The notes under the pieces are model-generated. The model searched no databases. It was not told the DNA's origin and saw nothing but the letters and a program-made list of their open reading frames with translations. From assembly GCF_027596085.1 (NCBI RefSeq), contig NC_072472.1, positions 5,890,745 through 5,954,744 of the forward strand: a stretch of 64,000 bases of DNA. Reading direction: 5' to 3'. The stretch is from Anoplopoma fimbria. Lineage: Eukaryota; Chordata; Actinopteri; Perciformes; Anoplopomatidae. Below, piece by piece: positions 25,779 to 38,310 of this stretch. The position numbers and the translations under genes were made by a program. Positions within the stretch are counted from its first letter, which is position 1. Every line of letters starts with the position of its first letter.

Positions 25779-28239
25779 TATGCTACTACAAGTGAGCTTT
25801 TGTTTTGTTCTTATGCTCCACAGAACGTGTTGAATGATTCTCAGAGAAGCAAACACAGAAAACCAAAAGTAAAGAGAAGCAGAGAAGGAAATGATGCACA
25901 GAGTTGCAACAATGGGATTAATACAAAAACAGGCAACAAAATATATTTACTTAAAAAACATAATCATCAGATCAATCATCAGATCTCAAAACAAGTTGAT
26001 CAATCAGACTAAAATGATTTCTTAGGAGTGCACAATGCACACATTTTGGGGGGTAAGTTTCCTAAAGGTGATCCGATGAGGACTCTTATCAGACATGAAA
26101 CTCTGGATTAAATTGCAGATCAATTAATAATATCACCCAGATCACATTCTGTGATGCAGCCCTGATGTGTGTTCACGCTGAGTGCTCTGTACTTGCTTCC
26201 TAACATCCATCCTGAAAATTTACATTTTTCTTCATTCTTCAGTCTGAAACTGCCGTTTATGGAGTAGTTTTCAAAGATGCCAAAATAAAAGGCGTTGTTC
26301 AAATTGATTGCAGTAGTCATTGGATCCTCCATGACAAGAAAAAAAAAACCAATACTGAACAAGAAACCTTTATCACTGCAGACTTCTTTGTGGATCTGTT
26401 CTTTCTGTGACATGGAGTTTTGACCTCTCTCTTTTTTTCCAACTATATTTAAATTAAATTAAGCATGACAAAACAACCATCATTTAGTTAGCATCAGACA
26501 ACCTTCTTGAAGCTTTTGACAATGTGCCAAAGGCGATGTCAGACATTAACTAGCTTCTTTTGAATTAACTTTCTGGTTAGCTAGACTGGATGCACCGGTA
26601 TTTATGTTGTATTTTGTTTACATTGATCTACAGATGGTGGTTCACCAAGTTGACATTTCCCATGCTTCCCTACTGAATCTCTGTCTTTCCTGCTGCTCGG
26701 AATAATGCAATGCCGACACAAAAAACAAGATGTCATACAGCGGTGAAGTAAATAATAAGAAAGTCAAAACACAATTTCTTATTTTACAGTTCTTTTTAAG
26801 TTTTAAGACTTTTCTTTAGATGCTGGTTTCAGGCCTACTGAGAAAAATGTGACTTAACGGAGTCTAATCCTTAACAAAACAGGAACTTATCTCCTTCCTC
26901 AGGTTGAGCAACACTGGACTAAATTCCTTTTCATCTGCAGTGCAAACATTTCTGCTACAACCTACAGCATACAGGTTGAACAGATGACAGCGGAGATAAC
27001 GCAGAGTTATGAAGAAATCCATTTTCAACTTCATCGTATCTAAATGCATCAGTGTTTTATTATTTTTTTATCAATATGCGACACTAGGCCGTAGCTACAT
27101 TGCTCTGATGATGGTCATGCCCTCCTGAGTTTGCATCCTCCAGGGAGAGTTTACAACTAGGATTTCATCAAATTAGACAGACGGTATAACTTAACAAATA
27201 ACTGAAAAACAGAAGAATTCAATTTGAGTCTTTATTGTTTGGACCTGATAAGACAACAAAGCGCCACAAAGCCACAGAGTTTTGTAATTGAACTTTTCAA
27301 TTACAAAATCAAACTCATCGTGGGAAAAATATCATATTTTTGCTTTCTTTACCCTTTTCAGCAGTTCTTAAGTTTTCAAATGCTTTATTTTGGAGATGAA
27401 AAGTTAGTCAAGCCCAGAAATCTATGTTAAAAATGATGCACCCTGTTATAGTTTTTACTACTTCTTAACATATACATACATATCATTATGTCACCTGATC
27501 ACACCACTGATAATCCATACAGAAACTGGGACATTAAAGAGTGATATCGGATATAATCTAGCCAAAATCTAATAAAACAGGTGTCCACTGTTCTTCCGCT
27601 GTTTCCTGATTCACCCAATTTCCACATTTGGCTGATGTCTTCATCATCTGCGTGGAGCTATGTCGTTCTGACGGCACATGGGTAATCATATGTGTGAAAT
27701 TGGTTTCCAGAGAGTTCTGATGCCTTTCTTTGTTTCCTGAGCGTAAACACAGCTGATGAGCAAATAAGAACCAAACACACCCTGGAGCTTTTTGTCAGGT
27801 GTTAATGACGCTTTTTATTCCATGACAAAATGGTCTGAACTGTCTCTTTGCATTTTTTAAAAGGGAAAAATGCAGACGGTAAATTGAGTCCAGGCTTTAA
27901 GTCAAAGCCACTATTGTTCCCAAGATGCCAACAATTGTTACAGAAACCGTCCTGTTACTCAAACTCAAATATTCAATCCCTTAAAACAGACAAATGGGTC
28001 CGTTTACATTTGCTGTAGAGCAACTGTCCACATTAGCTCAGCATAAACTTAAGCTTCCTTCAGCGTATTTTAATTTGGTAGTTGTCACCCGACCCTAGCG
28101 CTTAGCCCTGACAGAGTTCAGCCCGGGCCGTGCCTCCTTTCTTGTTTGCCGTGTTATCAGCCGAGTGAACCGGTGCCACCCCAGATTAAGCCGCGCTCCT
28201 CGCTTTCTTCAGTCTGTGATGGCGAGGCCGGACTCAGAT

Positions 28240-28242
<3 letters not shown>

Positions 28243-28289
<47 letters not shown>
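28243..28289. repeat. (GA)23 microsatellite
   Basis: Pure GA run of 47 bp between two GC-richer flanks. Confidence 0.96.
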
Positions 28290-28291
<2 letters not shown>

Positions 28292-30020
28292 TTTGATCTG
28301 TGTTTCAGAGCAGCTGGAGGCCCGAAGAGTGGGCTTTCAGCGGGTAGGCTCATTAGCCAATCTTCGCTGAGCGGCGGCTAACCTCGAGCTACAGATTCAC
28401 TGCAAAAAGTATTCATCTTAGCATGGCATTGAAGTTTTTGCAGATATTCGAGAAAACACTGATCTGCATCAGAGCAGGACTGGCAACAAGTCACATATAA
28501 ATGCTCTTTTGCTTCTATTTCTTTATCTGACAATAACTATCAAAGGATGAAAGTTAGCAGGATTAGCGGCTTCCCCATCAATCACACATTCGATATGCAA
28601 ACTTAACGCTGATATCAGGGTTTGGACCAGTTTGTTTTGCTTCCACTCAACAGCTCTTTCTTTGTCGTTTCAGCGACACTGATGCCTAACTGAGGACGTT
28701 TCAAAGTCGAGCGTCTTTTTCACAGAATGGCAAAGATTTCACAAGATGCCAATTTCTTTTTCTTTTTTAAACTTCTTTTGATTCTTTATACAAAGAGCCA
28801 CTCTCTTAGAGATTACTTTTCTCTTGGATTTTTGGAATAAGAAGCCTATAAAGATGAGAGTGGGTGATTGACCAGGCTTCTCTCTGACTCATGCCTCAGC
28901 TGAAAGGAGAAAGCTTTTTAATTTATTTTTTTAAAGAATGTTACCTAAAGGCATGCATTAGTTGCAGCTTTACTTGAACTATGAAAATGGAAAATGTTTG
29001 AACACACATTTATAAGAATATTGCCTGTTGTTGGATCAGTGAGCCTGGTTTATTTGTCGAGCACAGAGAAGTGACTGCAACTGGTTAAATATTAAAGTCA
29101 CCTGTGTTGGTTTAGGCTGGTTTTAATATTTTACTGGTGTCTAACAGTATGACAAGTCAGCTGTTTAACGCTGCCATGCCAGAAACAGGAGCAGCTTTTT
29201 CTCTATTTTATATAGTTTTTGTATGTTACAAACAATTTCGATGGCAAGTTTTGTGTTCAGGTCTCACAGAGGTTCTTTTTGCAGGAAAGCTGCTGCCGTC
29301 ATTGGATCTGATTCTACTCTAAAAGTCTAATCTGGTCATCAAAATAATATTAATAAAATGTTGTGAATTTCAGCTTTTCATCTTGCTGATGTTGAGGGCC
29401 ATGTATTTGAATTCTGTTTCATCTGCAGTGAGTGTAAAACCTTTAAAGTATATTTTGTGTTTGAGCTGTTTCTTGAACTGTGCGTGTGCTTAGTAAGTAC
29501 AGGGTGACTGGTGTTCATAAATACTTCTGAATGAAGTGTTTTTACCTGCCAGGTGGATTTTTACTGAATAAAAGTTAAATTGTGGACTTCCTGTACTCCA
29601 CGGCGGCCAAAACAAATGCTTACCAATATATTTGCAGTGTTGTTTGATGAGCTGTGGTAATTTCTCTTTTTTCACGAGGGGAGGGGCTTCACAAGAACCT
29701 GCCATGTGATCTTTTGAAAATGAAAATGAATTGTATAATTTCAGCGGAGAGCAATGAACAGATCAAGGACTCTGAAAGGAAAGAATCTTTCGCTTCTGAT
29801 TGATGTCATTCTGTCACATTTTCAACATGTGTAAATACAGCGAGCTGTTTCAAAGCAGGATGTTTTTGTACAATTCACTCTTGAAAAAGTGTTCCAAAAA
29901 AAGTTCCAATTCTGTGAATCTGAGATTTGTGAGGTTGAGAATTTGATTTGTCATTTCGTAGCTTACAGGATGTTTTATTTTTCTGTGTGTACGCGATGAA
30001 CGCAAAAGGTGATCCTCAGA

Positions 30021-30037
30021 CATTCTATGCAAACAAA
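30021..30037 (+). repeat. 17-bp fragment shared with the intronic dispersed repeat
   Basis: CATTCTATGCAAACAAA matches exactly the start of the repeat at 17239 onward. The flanks do not match, so it is a short remnant or a coincidence. Confidence 0.45.
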
Positions 30038-30149
30038 GGGATATAGAACACATTGTGATAATGCAATGAAGTATGTCAGTAAATGCTCTTAAATTTATTA
30101 TACTTTCTGTATACAGTTTGTATTTATGAGTTGCAATCTAAACTGTATC

Positions 30150-30155
30150 AATAAA
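30150..30155 (+). promoter_or_regulatory. candidate distal polyadenylation signal
   Basis: AATAAA within an AT-rich tract (TGTATCAATAAACTTATTTT) about 8.6 kb after the sgcd stop. The context resembles a real 3' end, but there is no independent support. Confidence 0.2.
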
Positions 30156-30277
30156 CTTATTTTAAAACAATTACTTCCACCTGACACAGCGACAACGTTT
30201 TTCACTGAAACCCCATCAAACAAACACAGTCAACGTTTACAATAACCCCATTGTAAAAGTATAGCGATTAAAACCAT

Positions 30278-30378
30278 TAATGCCTAATTTACACCTCTGC
30301 ACAAAAGCTTGCGGAGCTCGCAATCCACCACAGTACTATGTACTCCGGCACAGCCGCAGGACTATAAATCAGGCATTA
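30278..30378. mobile_element. short MITE with TAATGCC inverted ends
   Basis: The left end TAATGCCTAATTTA and the right end TAAATCAGGCATTA are inverted repeats with one mismatch over 14 bases. The 101-bp interior includes GCACAAAAGCTTGCGGAGCTC and CACAGCCGCAG, reminiscent of a common fish DNA-transposon derivative. There is no coding capacity. No clear target-site duplication is seen, so the superfamily is left open. Confidence 0.6.
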
Positions 30379-32399
30379 GTTCCTAATAACGTTGGATGAA
30401 AAAAATTCAGTAAGGCAATTAAACTGAAAGTAATTTTGTTTAATATAAAGAGAAAAAAGTGGTTAACTGAGAGATTAAGATAAATTATGGATAGACAAGG
30501 AAGGATGTAAATAGTTCGATAGGATATAAACAGTATTAAACAATGTTGAAGGCAAACAGTGGGGTGAACTAATTAAAAAAAAAAAAACTAATTTAGTTTT
30601 AGTCTTTAGTTTCAGCTGTTCAGTCAGTGCATCCTGCGGTAATTAGTCTTAGGTCAGAAAGAGGAGCACGAGAAAGGAATGAAACATGGGAAATCGCCAC
30701 GGAAGAGAGAAAGAAACAGCAGGAAGACACACAAAAGAGCTACATAAATAGAGGAATAGTTTTAGTAGTAGGTCAAGACAGCATTATTCTCTATTTAATC
30801 TCAGTAAATTAGCCTGACCTTTAGTGTGTGTGTGTGTGTGTGTGTGTGCCAGAGTACTGCTAAACTGGTGGGAGTAAAAATGCAAACTGCTCCGCTACAG
30901 TCTAACTCTTACTGATTTATGTAAACTGTGTTGGAAGCATCCGCTAACATTAGCACTATTAGTATTCTTTTCATTTTTTTGTGTGACTAACATGAGTGGA
31001 TAAGTGAAAGAGACCTGTGTGCTGGATTCAAGGTCAGACCGGCCCTGCGTCGCACGGGAAAGTCTGTGCGGGTCCTCTGATGAAGACCGCTTTTGACGCT
31101 ACACCGTCGGATAACGATATTGCTGACAGGAAAGGCCTGTTGGTGTACGTTCTGATGAGGATTTCTCTCTGTTGAAGCCTCACTACGAGTTGGAGCTTTT
31201 GTGTTTTCTGGTTTTTCTGTGACTATTCTTTCGAGGCTTCCCCTGCTGCCGCCGGGAGCAGTTCTGAAAAAGGCCTGCTGCAGCCAGATAGACACATAAT
31301 TATTATTACTGCATATTGCTATAGGGAAATAGTGGTAAGAATGGTTAGCGGATTCAAGTTGTGTGCGATAATATTTTTGGTATAAGCCAATTCAGTTTTC
31401 AGCATTTTGTTTTCAAGTGATTCAAGCAATTAAGTGATGAGGTAATTTGAATAAAGGTAATTCTGTTTTTATTTTGAAGGTTATGTTTATGTTAAAGGAG
31501 TCCAATTTGTGTTTTTGTGTTTTAGTTTCTTTCAACTGAAAGGGTAAATGATAATTGTGCATTTTAAAAATCAGTCAGTGAATTGTTACTTCCCTCCGTT
31601 CCAAATACAAAGTCAACCTGACGAGATCTACTGCTTAGCTTGACAGTTTCTTTGTGTAGTTGTGGGTAATTATAAATGTCACCAAAACAGGTAAACCTTT
31701 GTGGTTGCTACCACAGGAAACCAAACCCAAATACTTCACTATTACAGTCTAAAGTCAGTTCCATCAACTAATACATAACATATAGAGTTGGGCTGCTGCA
31801 CACAGATGACAGCTTGTTGTTACTGTTGGCCACAAAACAATTGTTTTAGAAATTCGATACTGGACCCGCTTCAGTTTAGAGATGTCAGTATATAGACAAG
31901 CAATTACTGAGTGCCTGGCTCTAATCTGATCTCACAGAGCCAGATGTGATTTTGTCACCTCACGGCGAAAATAAACTCTGGGGGCAAAGGTCACACTGTG
32001 GCCCTTGTTTGCATTGTGAACACTGTTTCAGGTGGTTTTCTCCGTCGAACAGCATCTGGCCCTCATACAAAACAAACCCTACAAACTCTGATAGCGCAAT
32101 TAACATTTTCAGCAGATCAACAGAACAACAAACATGGCAAGCTAGGAGGAGCGTCCAGCTTCCGTTCAGTTACTTTGAGAATCTGTTTCAGGGATGCCAA
32201 CAGTATAAATAATAGTGATTTTCTTTTTACATCTGTATGTCAACATACTATCACATGGTTACTTAGACACAGGATTCACCCTCTTATTGATTATTGATGT
32301 TTTTATTCCATTTCACTGCAATTTGTCAATTTATTTTTTTTTTTAAATCTTGGACTGAAATCTGATGACTTGACATTTTGAACATACTTTAATACCTGT
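30379..32399. other. gene-free stretch
   Basis: Contains a TG run at 30824-30848 and a GC-richer block at about 31010-31290. The minus-strand frame of that block runs 102 codons but matches nothing I recognise. The rest shows no structure. Confidence 0.6.
30824..30848. repeat. (GT)n microsatellite, 25 bp
   Basis: Pure GT run. Confidence 0.93.
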
Positions 32400-32820
32400 G
32401 GCCTAGCGATATGAAGGAATTTTTTTTGACCAAATAACTCTATTGAAATTGCGATGATGTCGTATTGTTAACAGAAAATATCTACACAAAGAGACATTTG
32501 ATGAATAATCATCAGTAATGTGGATATAATGACTATGGGGGCAAAGGCAAATAATATAACAGTTTGAACAGTCTGGTAAGTTCAGAAAACAATATAAATT
32601 TACTATAACGCATTCTTTAAAACCAGGTAAGGCCAATGGGGGCAAAGGCAAATAATATAACAGTTTGAACAGTCTGGTAAGTTCAGAAAACAATATAAAT
32701 TTACTATAACGCATTCTTTAAAACCAGGTAAGACCAACACGTATGCCAAATTACGACATCTAAAATCTAGACTCGTTTCACATTATGGGTATGATAACGA
32801 TATATTGCCCCGCCCTACTG
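32400..32820 (-). mobile_element. hAT-like non-autonomous teleost repeat with an internal duplication
   Basis: On the minus strand the element opens CAGTAGGGCGGGGCAATAT and passes through CCTGGTTTTAAAG, GAACTTACCAGACTGTTC and TGTTATATTATTTGCC. It ends near CATATCGCTAGGCCAC. From memory this order matches a very common fish repeat whose two ends resemble GGGCTGGGCGATAT. There is no transposase frame. An internal 101-bp segment is duplicated in tandem. The boundaries and superfamily are approximate. Confidence 0.6.
32535..32736. repeat. 101-bp tandem duplication
   Basis: Copies 32535-32635 and 32636-32736 begin ATGGGGGCAAAGGCAAATAA and are nearly identical; I see one mismatch near the end (AAGGCCAA versus AAGACCAA). 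The duplication lies wholly inside the hAT-like repeat and creates a repeated peptide in a spurious minus-strand frame. Confidence 0.95.
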
Positions 32821-34920
32821 TGGCCCACCCACCTATCTGCTTTGGCTGTTGTTCATCATTGTGTGAGCCTGGATGGATCGTCAAGGCAACGGGCTGCACC
32901 TGAGGGATGGGAGTGGTTGTGCGCATGACAGACCTTCTTCTCCAAGTTTCTCTCTCTTCTGCCTGCAGCCTTTAAAGGTATAGTTGTAGGCGTTATCCTA
33001 CAACTATAACACTGTTGTTAAGAACATATTTAAGGGTGTAGGATGGCACAAAATGAGCTAAAGGCTCCAGACACCAATGATAAACCCACACAGGTGATGT
33101 CAATTGTTTTGGCTAAGCAGACTTCTCTTCTCAAGGCTGTGTGGGAGAAAACAGACTGTACTCCTTCACCAGTATCGCAGTTCGTTGTTTGTTTTGCTTT
33201 TTCAGATTTGGCCCGCTGTGATTTACTCACATTCTGTTTCAAAAAGTTAGCAAGAAAACAAAGAGTGTAGTTAGGATTTTTTCAGTGAAGTCAGCAGGCT
33301 AACTAAGCCCCTTACCCATTCTACTTGTAAAAGTAACTCCTCAAAACTTTTATGGTCATTAAACTCTGCCCTCACCTCAGCCAAGCACAGTTTGGTTCCT
33401 CTTCTGCTGCTTTGTGCAGTCTCATAAACAAGAAAACTGCACATCTCACACTTCTTCCATGCTGAAACTGGCAACAGGCCTCACAGCTGAGATCACAACC
33501 AGCCAATCTTCTCCCCTTTTTGGGTCTTTTTTTTAAAAAAAAAAAATTTAAACCATTGCGGTCAGTGATTTTTAGTTATTGCTGACACAAAGCTTTGTGT
33601 GATGTCAGTATTTTCTCTCTTCTGCTTCAGGCCATGTGTACCTGCTGGATCTGATTAAAACCTGTTCCAAATTCATTTTTTTCTCACCCAGAACACAGTG
33701 GGAGGAATCGCATGAATCATCTACAGTGGTTACACAGTAGTTGTATTCTCACGAGGGAACAGTAGTCACATTCATGCATGATTAAATAGCGAGACAATGT
33801 GAAGGGGGTGAATGTCTATTAAAAGGGCATTGTTGCATCTAATGTTTCATTCATAGTCACTTTATGAACTGTGAAGGGCGTCTTTGTCCTGAATCTCCAT
33901 GCATTCTTGATTATAGTACTTGCATACATTCTTTCAGAAAGGTCAGAGTCTACTGATGTGGAACAGTTTAGTAAATAGTTTTATTTCTGAGGATTCTCAC
34001 AATGTTAGCCTCTTTTAGCTCCTAGTGTTGGTCGTATTAAATGTACCATATCCAATCAGCTGTGTCAAATCAAATTTTTAATTTGAAACCTTCAGTTAGC
34101 GGTGCAGGCCGAGCACATTCAGGCCCCGACTCTCTAATCTATGTTTGTTGACATGATGAAGAGCTTTTAATGAAAAGGTGCTCCAGGCAGCAGGTGGTGT
34201 GCAGTTCAAGCTGTGGACTAATTAGCTGTTCAGTGATTGAAAGCTGGTGTACAGAGGCGGGTCTTCCTGTACGCCTGAGTTAAGGCTGCACTTTTGGAAT
34301 TAGACTGCAGTTGTTTGGCAACACAACAATGGATTAGGCTGCACCAGCTGTCTAAACTATTTTAATGGTCATCTTATGCCCTTAAACAGGTGCACAGGGA
34401 TATATTGGGAGAAATAATTCATAGAACTGTGCAGAGCTAATTAGCGACAGAAATGTTTGTTGTCATTTTTTTTCTTCATCATTTTATCCAATAAACTAAT
34501 GTATCCTCATTCTCCTGAGATTATAAATATAATTCACTAAAAACATTTACTTTACTTGATGCATTACCAAATTACAAGGATGAGGTTTTTCTATCCAACC
34601 ATGTGTTTGTCCGTCTCTCGGTACTTCCCTTCCATGTCTTTGGCACTTGGTCCCAAGTGTTAATCTTGACAATGGCTAAGAAATATAACATTTTGGAAAA
34701 TGGCTTGATCATTTTCTGCCAATTTCACTCAAACAGGAGAAAATAGTGCATTTTTTGGGGACTATTTTCAGCATTTTAATCCACATTTGGTGCCCTACAG
34801 TGAGTATTTGAGGCAGAAGGATGGTGTATGTGGGATTGAGTCAATAGTTTGTTCGTTTTTTGATAAATAGAGCTCTATGGCACTGAGGAAGAAGATATCA
34901 GGCTTTAATAACAATAGGCC
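32821..34920. other. gene-free stretch
   Basis: Non-repetitive AT-rich DNA with a short A/T homopolymer patch near 33525-33550. The part around 34100-34290 carries TTTTAATGAAAAG and CTAATTAGC words and could be regulatory. No exon is recognisable. Confidence 0.6.
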
Positions 34921-34926
34921 ATCTGT

Positions 34927-35220
34927 CGGGGGTCGGCTGTGGCATAGTGGAGAGCAAGGTAGTTCTCCATTCAGAGGGTCGGTGGTTCGATACCCGGCTT
35001 CGGCAGTCGATGTGTCCTTGGGCAAGACACTTAACCCCAAGTTGCTCCTGAAGGCTTGCCATCGGTGTGGACTGGATGTTGCATGAATGTTAGTTAGAGT
35101 CTGATGGTGGCACCTTGCATGGTAGCCTGTCATCAGTGTGTGAATGGGTGAATGATATGTAATATACTACTGACTGTAAGTCGCTTTGGATAAAAGCGTC
35201 TGCTAAATGACTGTAATGTA
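34927..35220 (+). mobile_element. tRNA-derived SINE, essentially full length
   Basis: The 5' part carries RNA polymerase III promoter boxes: A box TGGCATAGTGG (34940-34950) and B box GGTTCGATACC (34984-34994), spaced as in tRNA genes. The 3' part ends in GCTTTGGATAAAAGCGTCTG and CTAAATGACTGTAATGTA, a widespread fish SINE/LINE tail with TGTAA units of the kind mobilised by L2-type LINEs (inference). The 6-bp sequence ATCTGT flanks it at 34921-34926 and 35221-35226, a likely target-site duplication. Confidence 0.92.
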
Positions 35221-35226
35221 ATCTGT

Positions 35227-37950
35227 TAACTATACATTCATTGTTGTTTTTGCTATTTTCGGATTTGTTGATAATGTGAAAAACATTTAAAATCACCTTA
35301 CTCCTTACTGAAATCAAACTATTTATGAAGCAAAACACCATGCATGTCTCAGATGAGACCATGATTTGAGAAATCAGTATTTTAGTTGGTGGCTGTCACT
35401 TTTTTGAAGTTCAATATTCCCAGATCTTTATCGCTGCATTATTTTATACAAAAGCAGAGTAATATCTGAATGTAAAAAAAGTTTTAAGATTCATTTAGCA
35501 TTAATCTTTCCCTGAAATACACAGTAACCTGCTTTCTCTTTCCCTGAAAAACTAAAATATTACAATGTTTAAACAATAAGTCTCCATAAAAACTAACCGC
35601 TTGATATGTAACAATGACCATTCTTCAGAGGGAAGAACCCACACTGTATGAGGACTGTAAACTTTTTAATTATGGGCTGATATTCGGGAAGCTGTGCGGC
35701 TCTGTTGGGCTGTAAAGAGAACCAAAATATATAAAGGGACAGAAAATGAGTGGGTGAGAGTGTGAGGGTGAGAATGTGAGACCTCCGGGAGTCATAAGAC
35801 TGATGATATCCACCGAGGCGTCCGGCCTTGTTGGGATGTAAACAGAGAGAGAGACAAAGGAGCCTTTTAATACCAACTGACATTAACATGTGGCTGATAT
35901 CAACACTGTGTGCTGGCATTAAAATATGTCTCCAGGAAAAGAAATATGAAATCAGATTATTCATTCCCTCATAAAATGTCTCTTTGCTTCATAACAAATG
36001 TATCCAATAAAACTGACAGCAAATACATTGAACTTTTGCTACTTGAACAAATATATAACAATTATTTTTGTGTGCTTGCTGGTTGACTCCAGACGTTACG
36101 TACGATTGTGGGTGGTTTTACAGGATGTTTTGATTAAATAAACAAATAAAATAAACGAGTCACTGGTCAACTAGTGATCAGAACAGAATTAAAAGCCATC
36201 ATTCAATACATTCATGCTAACACCTGAGCATCTGCAGTTCATTACATCAACGTGCGTCTCTATCTTCAGCTTTCTTTTGAGTATAATTTCATATGTTGTT
36301 TTTCTTAAAGCAATATCTTCAGTAGGGGGATTTCAATATCACCCGACCCTATGGGTACCCTAACTATCCCAATGCATTCTTTTTTGTCAGTTGATATTGT
36401 AATATGTTAGTTTCTTTCCAGGACTTTTCTGCAGGCCTCTTCGGACATGATGGTGCGCCCCGAACTCTTTCACCAGTCTGCTGTTTCCTGTTACTAGGTT
36501 CTAATCAGCTCTGTTCAAATACATTTAAAAGTCTGTTTCTATTGGTTAAAATGTATTTTGTGTGCCAATGAGGACTTCCAGTTGTTGACCTTGAGTAATT
36601 CAACGTAGCCTTGTTCACTTTTTGTAAGTATGATATCTTACACAAAGTTACTTTTTGCCGATACTGAAGCACGTCACATGGCATATAAATCAACATTGAC
36701 TCATTGTGTCACATGCGGTCTCCTGGAGGAAAGATCACTGTTTCTTTGACCCATCCACCTCCCCCTTCTGCCAAAATTGTGTGGATAAAATACAAAATAA
36801 ATCTGTGGGATTTTTACGAATTATAGAGCATTCATTTTTGTAGGTATAGCTACGAATGCCTCAGTCATTTGTTGGGCACACCTTGATAAGTTTTAATCTG
36901 CTTGATGGTTTCCATGACTCTTGTGGCTTCATAAGAAATCTTTGTGGTACAGTTTGCTAACCAGCAGAAAAAAGCAAAATAATAACTTTTATTGTTTCGG
37001 TATTTTCTAAGGCTTATTGCAACCAATGCTGGCTGTAGGAGAACAAATTTTATTCTGTTTTTACCAGAATAAACGGCTGTTTCGGGCTAAAAGTTCCAGT
37101 TTAAGCTTCATTCACCACACAACACAATGGAGACAGGACAGTGTTGTTCATTAGGTGCAGGAGTAGAAAAAGGGTTCCGATCAATGACCACCTGGATGTT
37201 TCACGTACCTGTGACGGACGAAGAAAAAGTAAAGATTGTAGATCATATTCATCACCAGTGTGCTTAAGCTTTGCCAACACGAGCTGAATCAATTCTGAGA
37301 GTTGTGGGTGGAAAAAACATTTAATGTGCTTTTAAAAACTCCCATTTACTGTGCTATTAGACTGTCAGCCAGTAAAGCGTCAGGAAAGTGGGACATTCAT
37401 CATCAGTTTTCTACAAGGTCGAAGCAAAGCTTTCAAACTGTCTGAACAGGCGGCTCAGAAACAATACAAATGGATGGCTTTACTTTTATTCACTTGAAGC
37501 AGACTTCATTATGCTGACAGCTCTGATTGAAGGGAAAACTTTGAAAAACACGGGTTTCTTTCAGATGTTTTGTTGTTTTGCTAAATATCTTAAAAGCGAA
37601 ACCACTTACAAACTATTGTGAGCTATTGATGTAATGTCTCCATCTTGTTTTATGATAAAAAACACACTCTGTGTTGATTTATTAAAGTGTAAGTTCTTCA
37701 ATATATTCACGACAGAGAATCAAAAATGTTACCTCTTCATCTTTAAACTCTAAGCTTCTTGTCACACTGCAAAAGAAAAGGCATCTGATTCACTTTTAGT
37801 TATTAAACTGATCTGGTGTGGCAGTCCTGACCGGGATATATGCTGGCTAGACCAAAACCCCAAGAAATATTGTCTGTTACCCCCAGAGGCAAAATGCTTG
37901 TCAGACCGGTAACCAATGGGTTCTGATTGTGAAGTAACTGCTACCAGTTG
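35227..37950. other. gene-free stretch
   Basis: AT-rich sequence with no splice-flanked frames, RNA genes or recognisable transposons. A purine-rich patch lies at about 35720-35860. Confidence 0.6.
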
Positions 37951-38080
37951 CATGAAAGTTAGGGGTGTGACGGTACGTGTATTTCTGTTAAACTGTTTGT
38001 TACACACAGTTTGGTATTTGACATCCAGCGTGACTTTTACCCAGAAAATCTTAAAAAAACTGTTGTTTTTAACATGCTAG

Positions 38081-38144
38081 TTGGCATACAGTTTAACACA
38101 AATCATGGTCAATGGACAATGATTTGTGTCAAACTCTATGCCAA
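38081..38144. repeat. imperfect 28-bp inverted repeat (hairpin) with an 8-base loop
   Basis: Left arm 38081-38108 (TTGGCATACAGTTTAACACA then AATCATGG) pairs with right arm 38117-38144, with 25 of 28 positions complementary. The mismatches are at arm positions 9, 15 and 27. The 64-nt fold has the dimensions of a small pre-miRNA, but could equally be the core of a fold-back transposon; the sequence just upstream (GGGGTGTGACGGTACGTGTA at about 37963-37982) resembles the end of a fish hAT-type repeat. Confidence 0.8.
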
Positions 38145-38259
38145 CACTTCAACTGAAGTCGGGTATATCTGCGGATACACCTCAAACATTTAATTTACGA
38201 TGCCACTACCTGAATGTGTCAGATAGCGGCGACATTTAGTTAAACTCTCCGTTTTTAGT

Positions 38260-38310
38260 TTAGGGTTAGGGTTAGGGTTAGGGTTAGGGTTCGGGTTCGG
38301 GTTAGGGTTA
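38260..38310 (+). repeat. interstitial telomeric repeat (TTAGGG)n
   Basis: Eight and a half hexamers: five TTAGGG, two TTCGGG variants, one TTAGGG, then TTA. This is the vertebrate telomere unit at an internal site. The two adjacent identical variants suggest slippage after a variant arose. Confidence 0.95.

Larger units (their letters stand above)
24441..30140. other. gene-free stretch, possible distal 3' UTR or intergenic
   Basis: AT-rich sequence with the TG run at 25685-25773 and the GA run at 28243-28289. There is a GC-richer patch at about 28080-28390 and many short open frames without splice context. Whether transcription from sgcd continues here is unknown. Confidence 0.6.

Noticed and set aside
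26120..26413. 97-codon minus-strand frame of mixed composition
   Set aside because: No recognised family, no splice partner, and length within chance for AT-rich DNA.
30987..31295. 102-codon minus-strand frame in a GC-richer block
   Set aside because: No recognisable motif, splice context or family. The Arg-rich composition fits chance in GC-rich DNA. Kept only as a note in the stretch description.
32403..32714. 103-codon minus-strand frame with an internally repeated peptide
   Set aside because: The peptide repeat simply reflects the 101-bp DNA duplication inside a non-coding hAT-like repeat.
34940..34994. A possible tRNA gene, given good A and B boxes
   Set aside because: The sequence does not fold into a tRNA cloverleaf with an anticodon arm and continues into a SINE body and tail. 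It is the promoter of the SINE.
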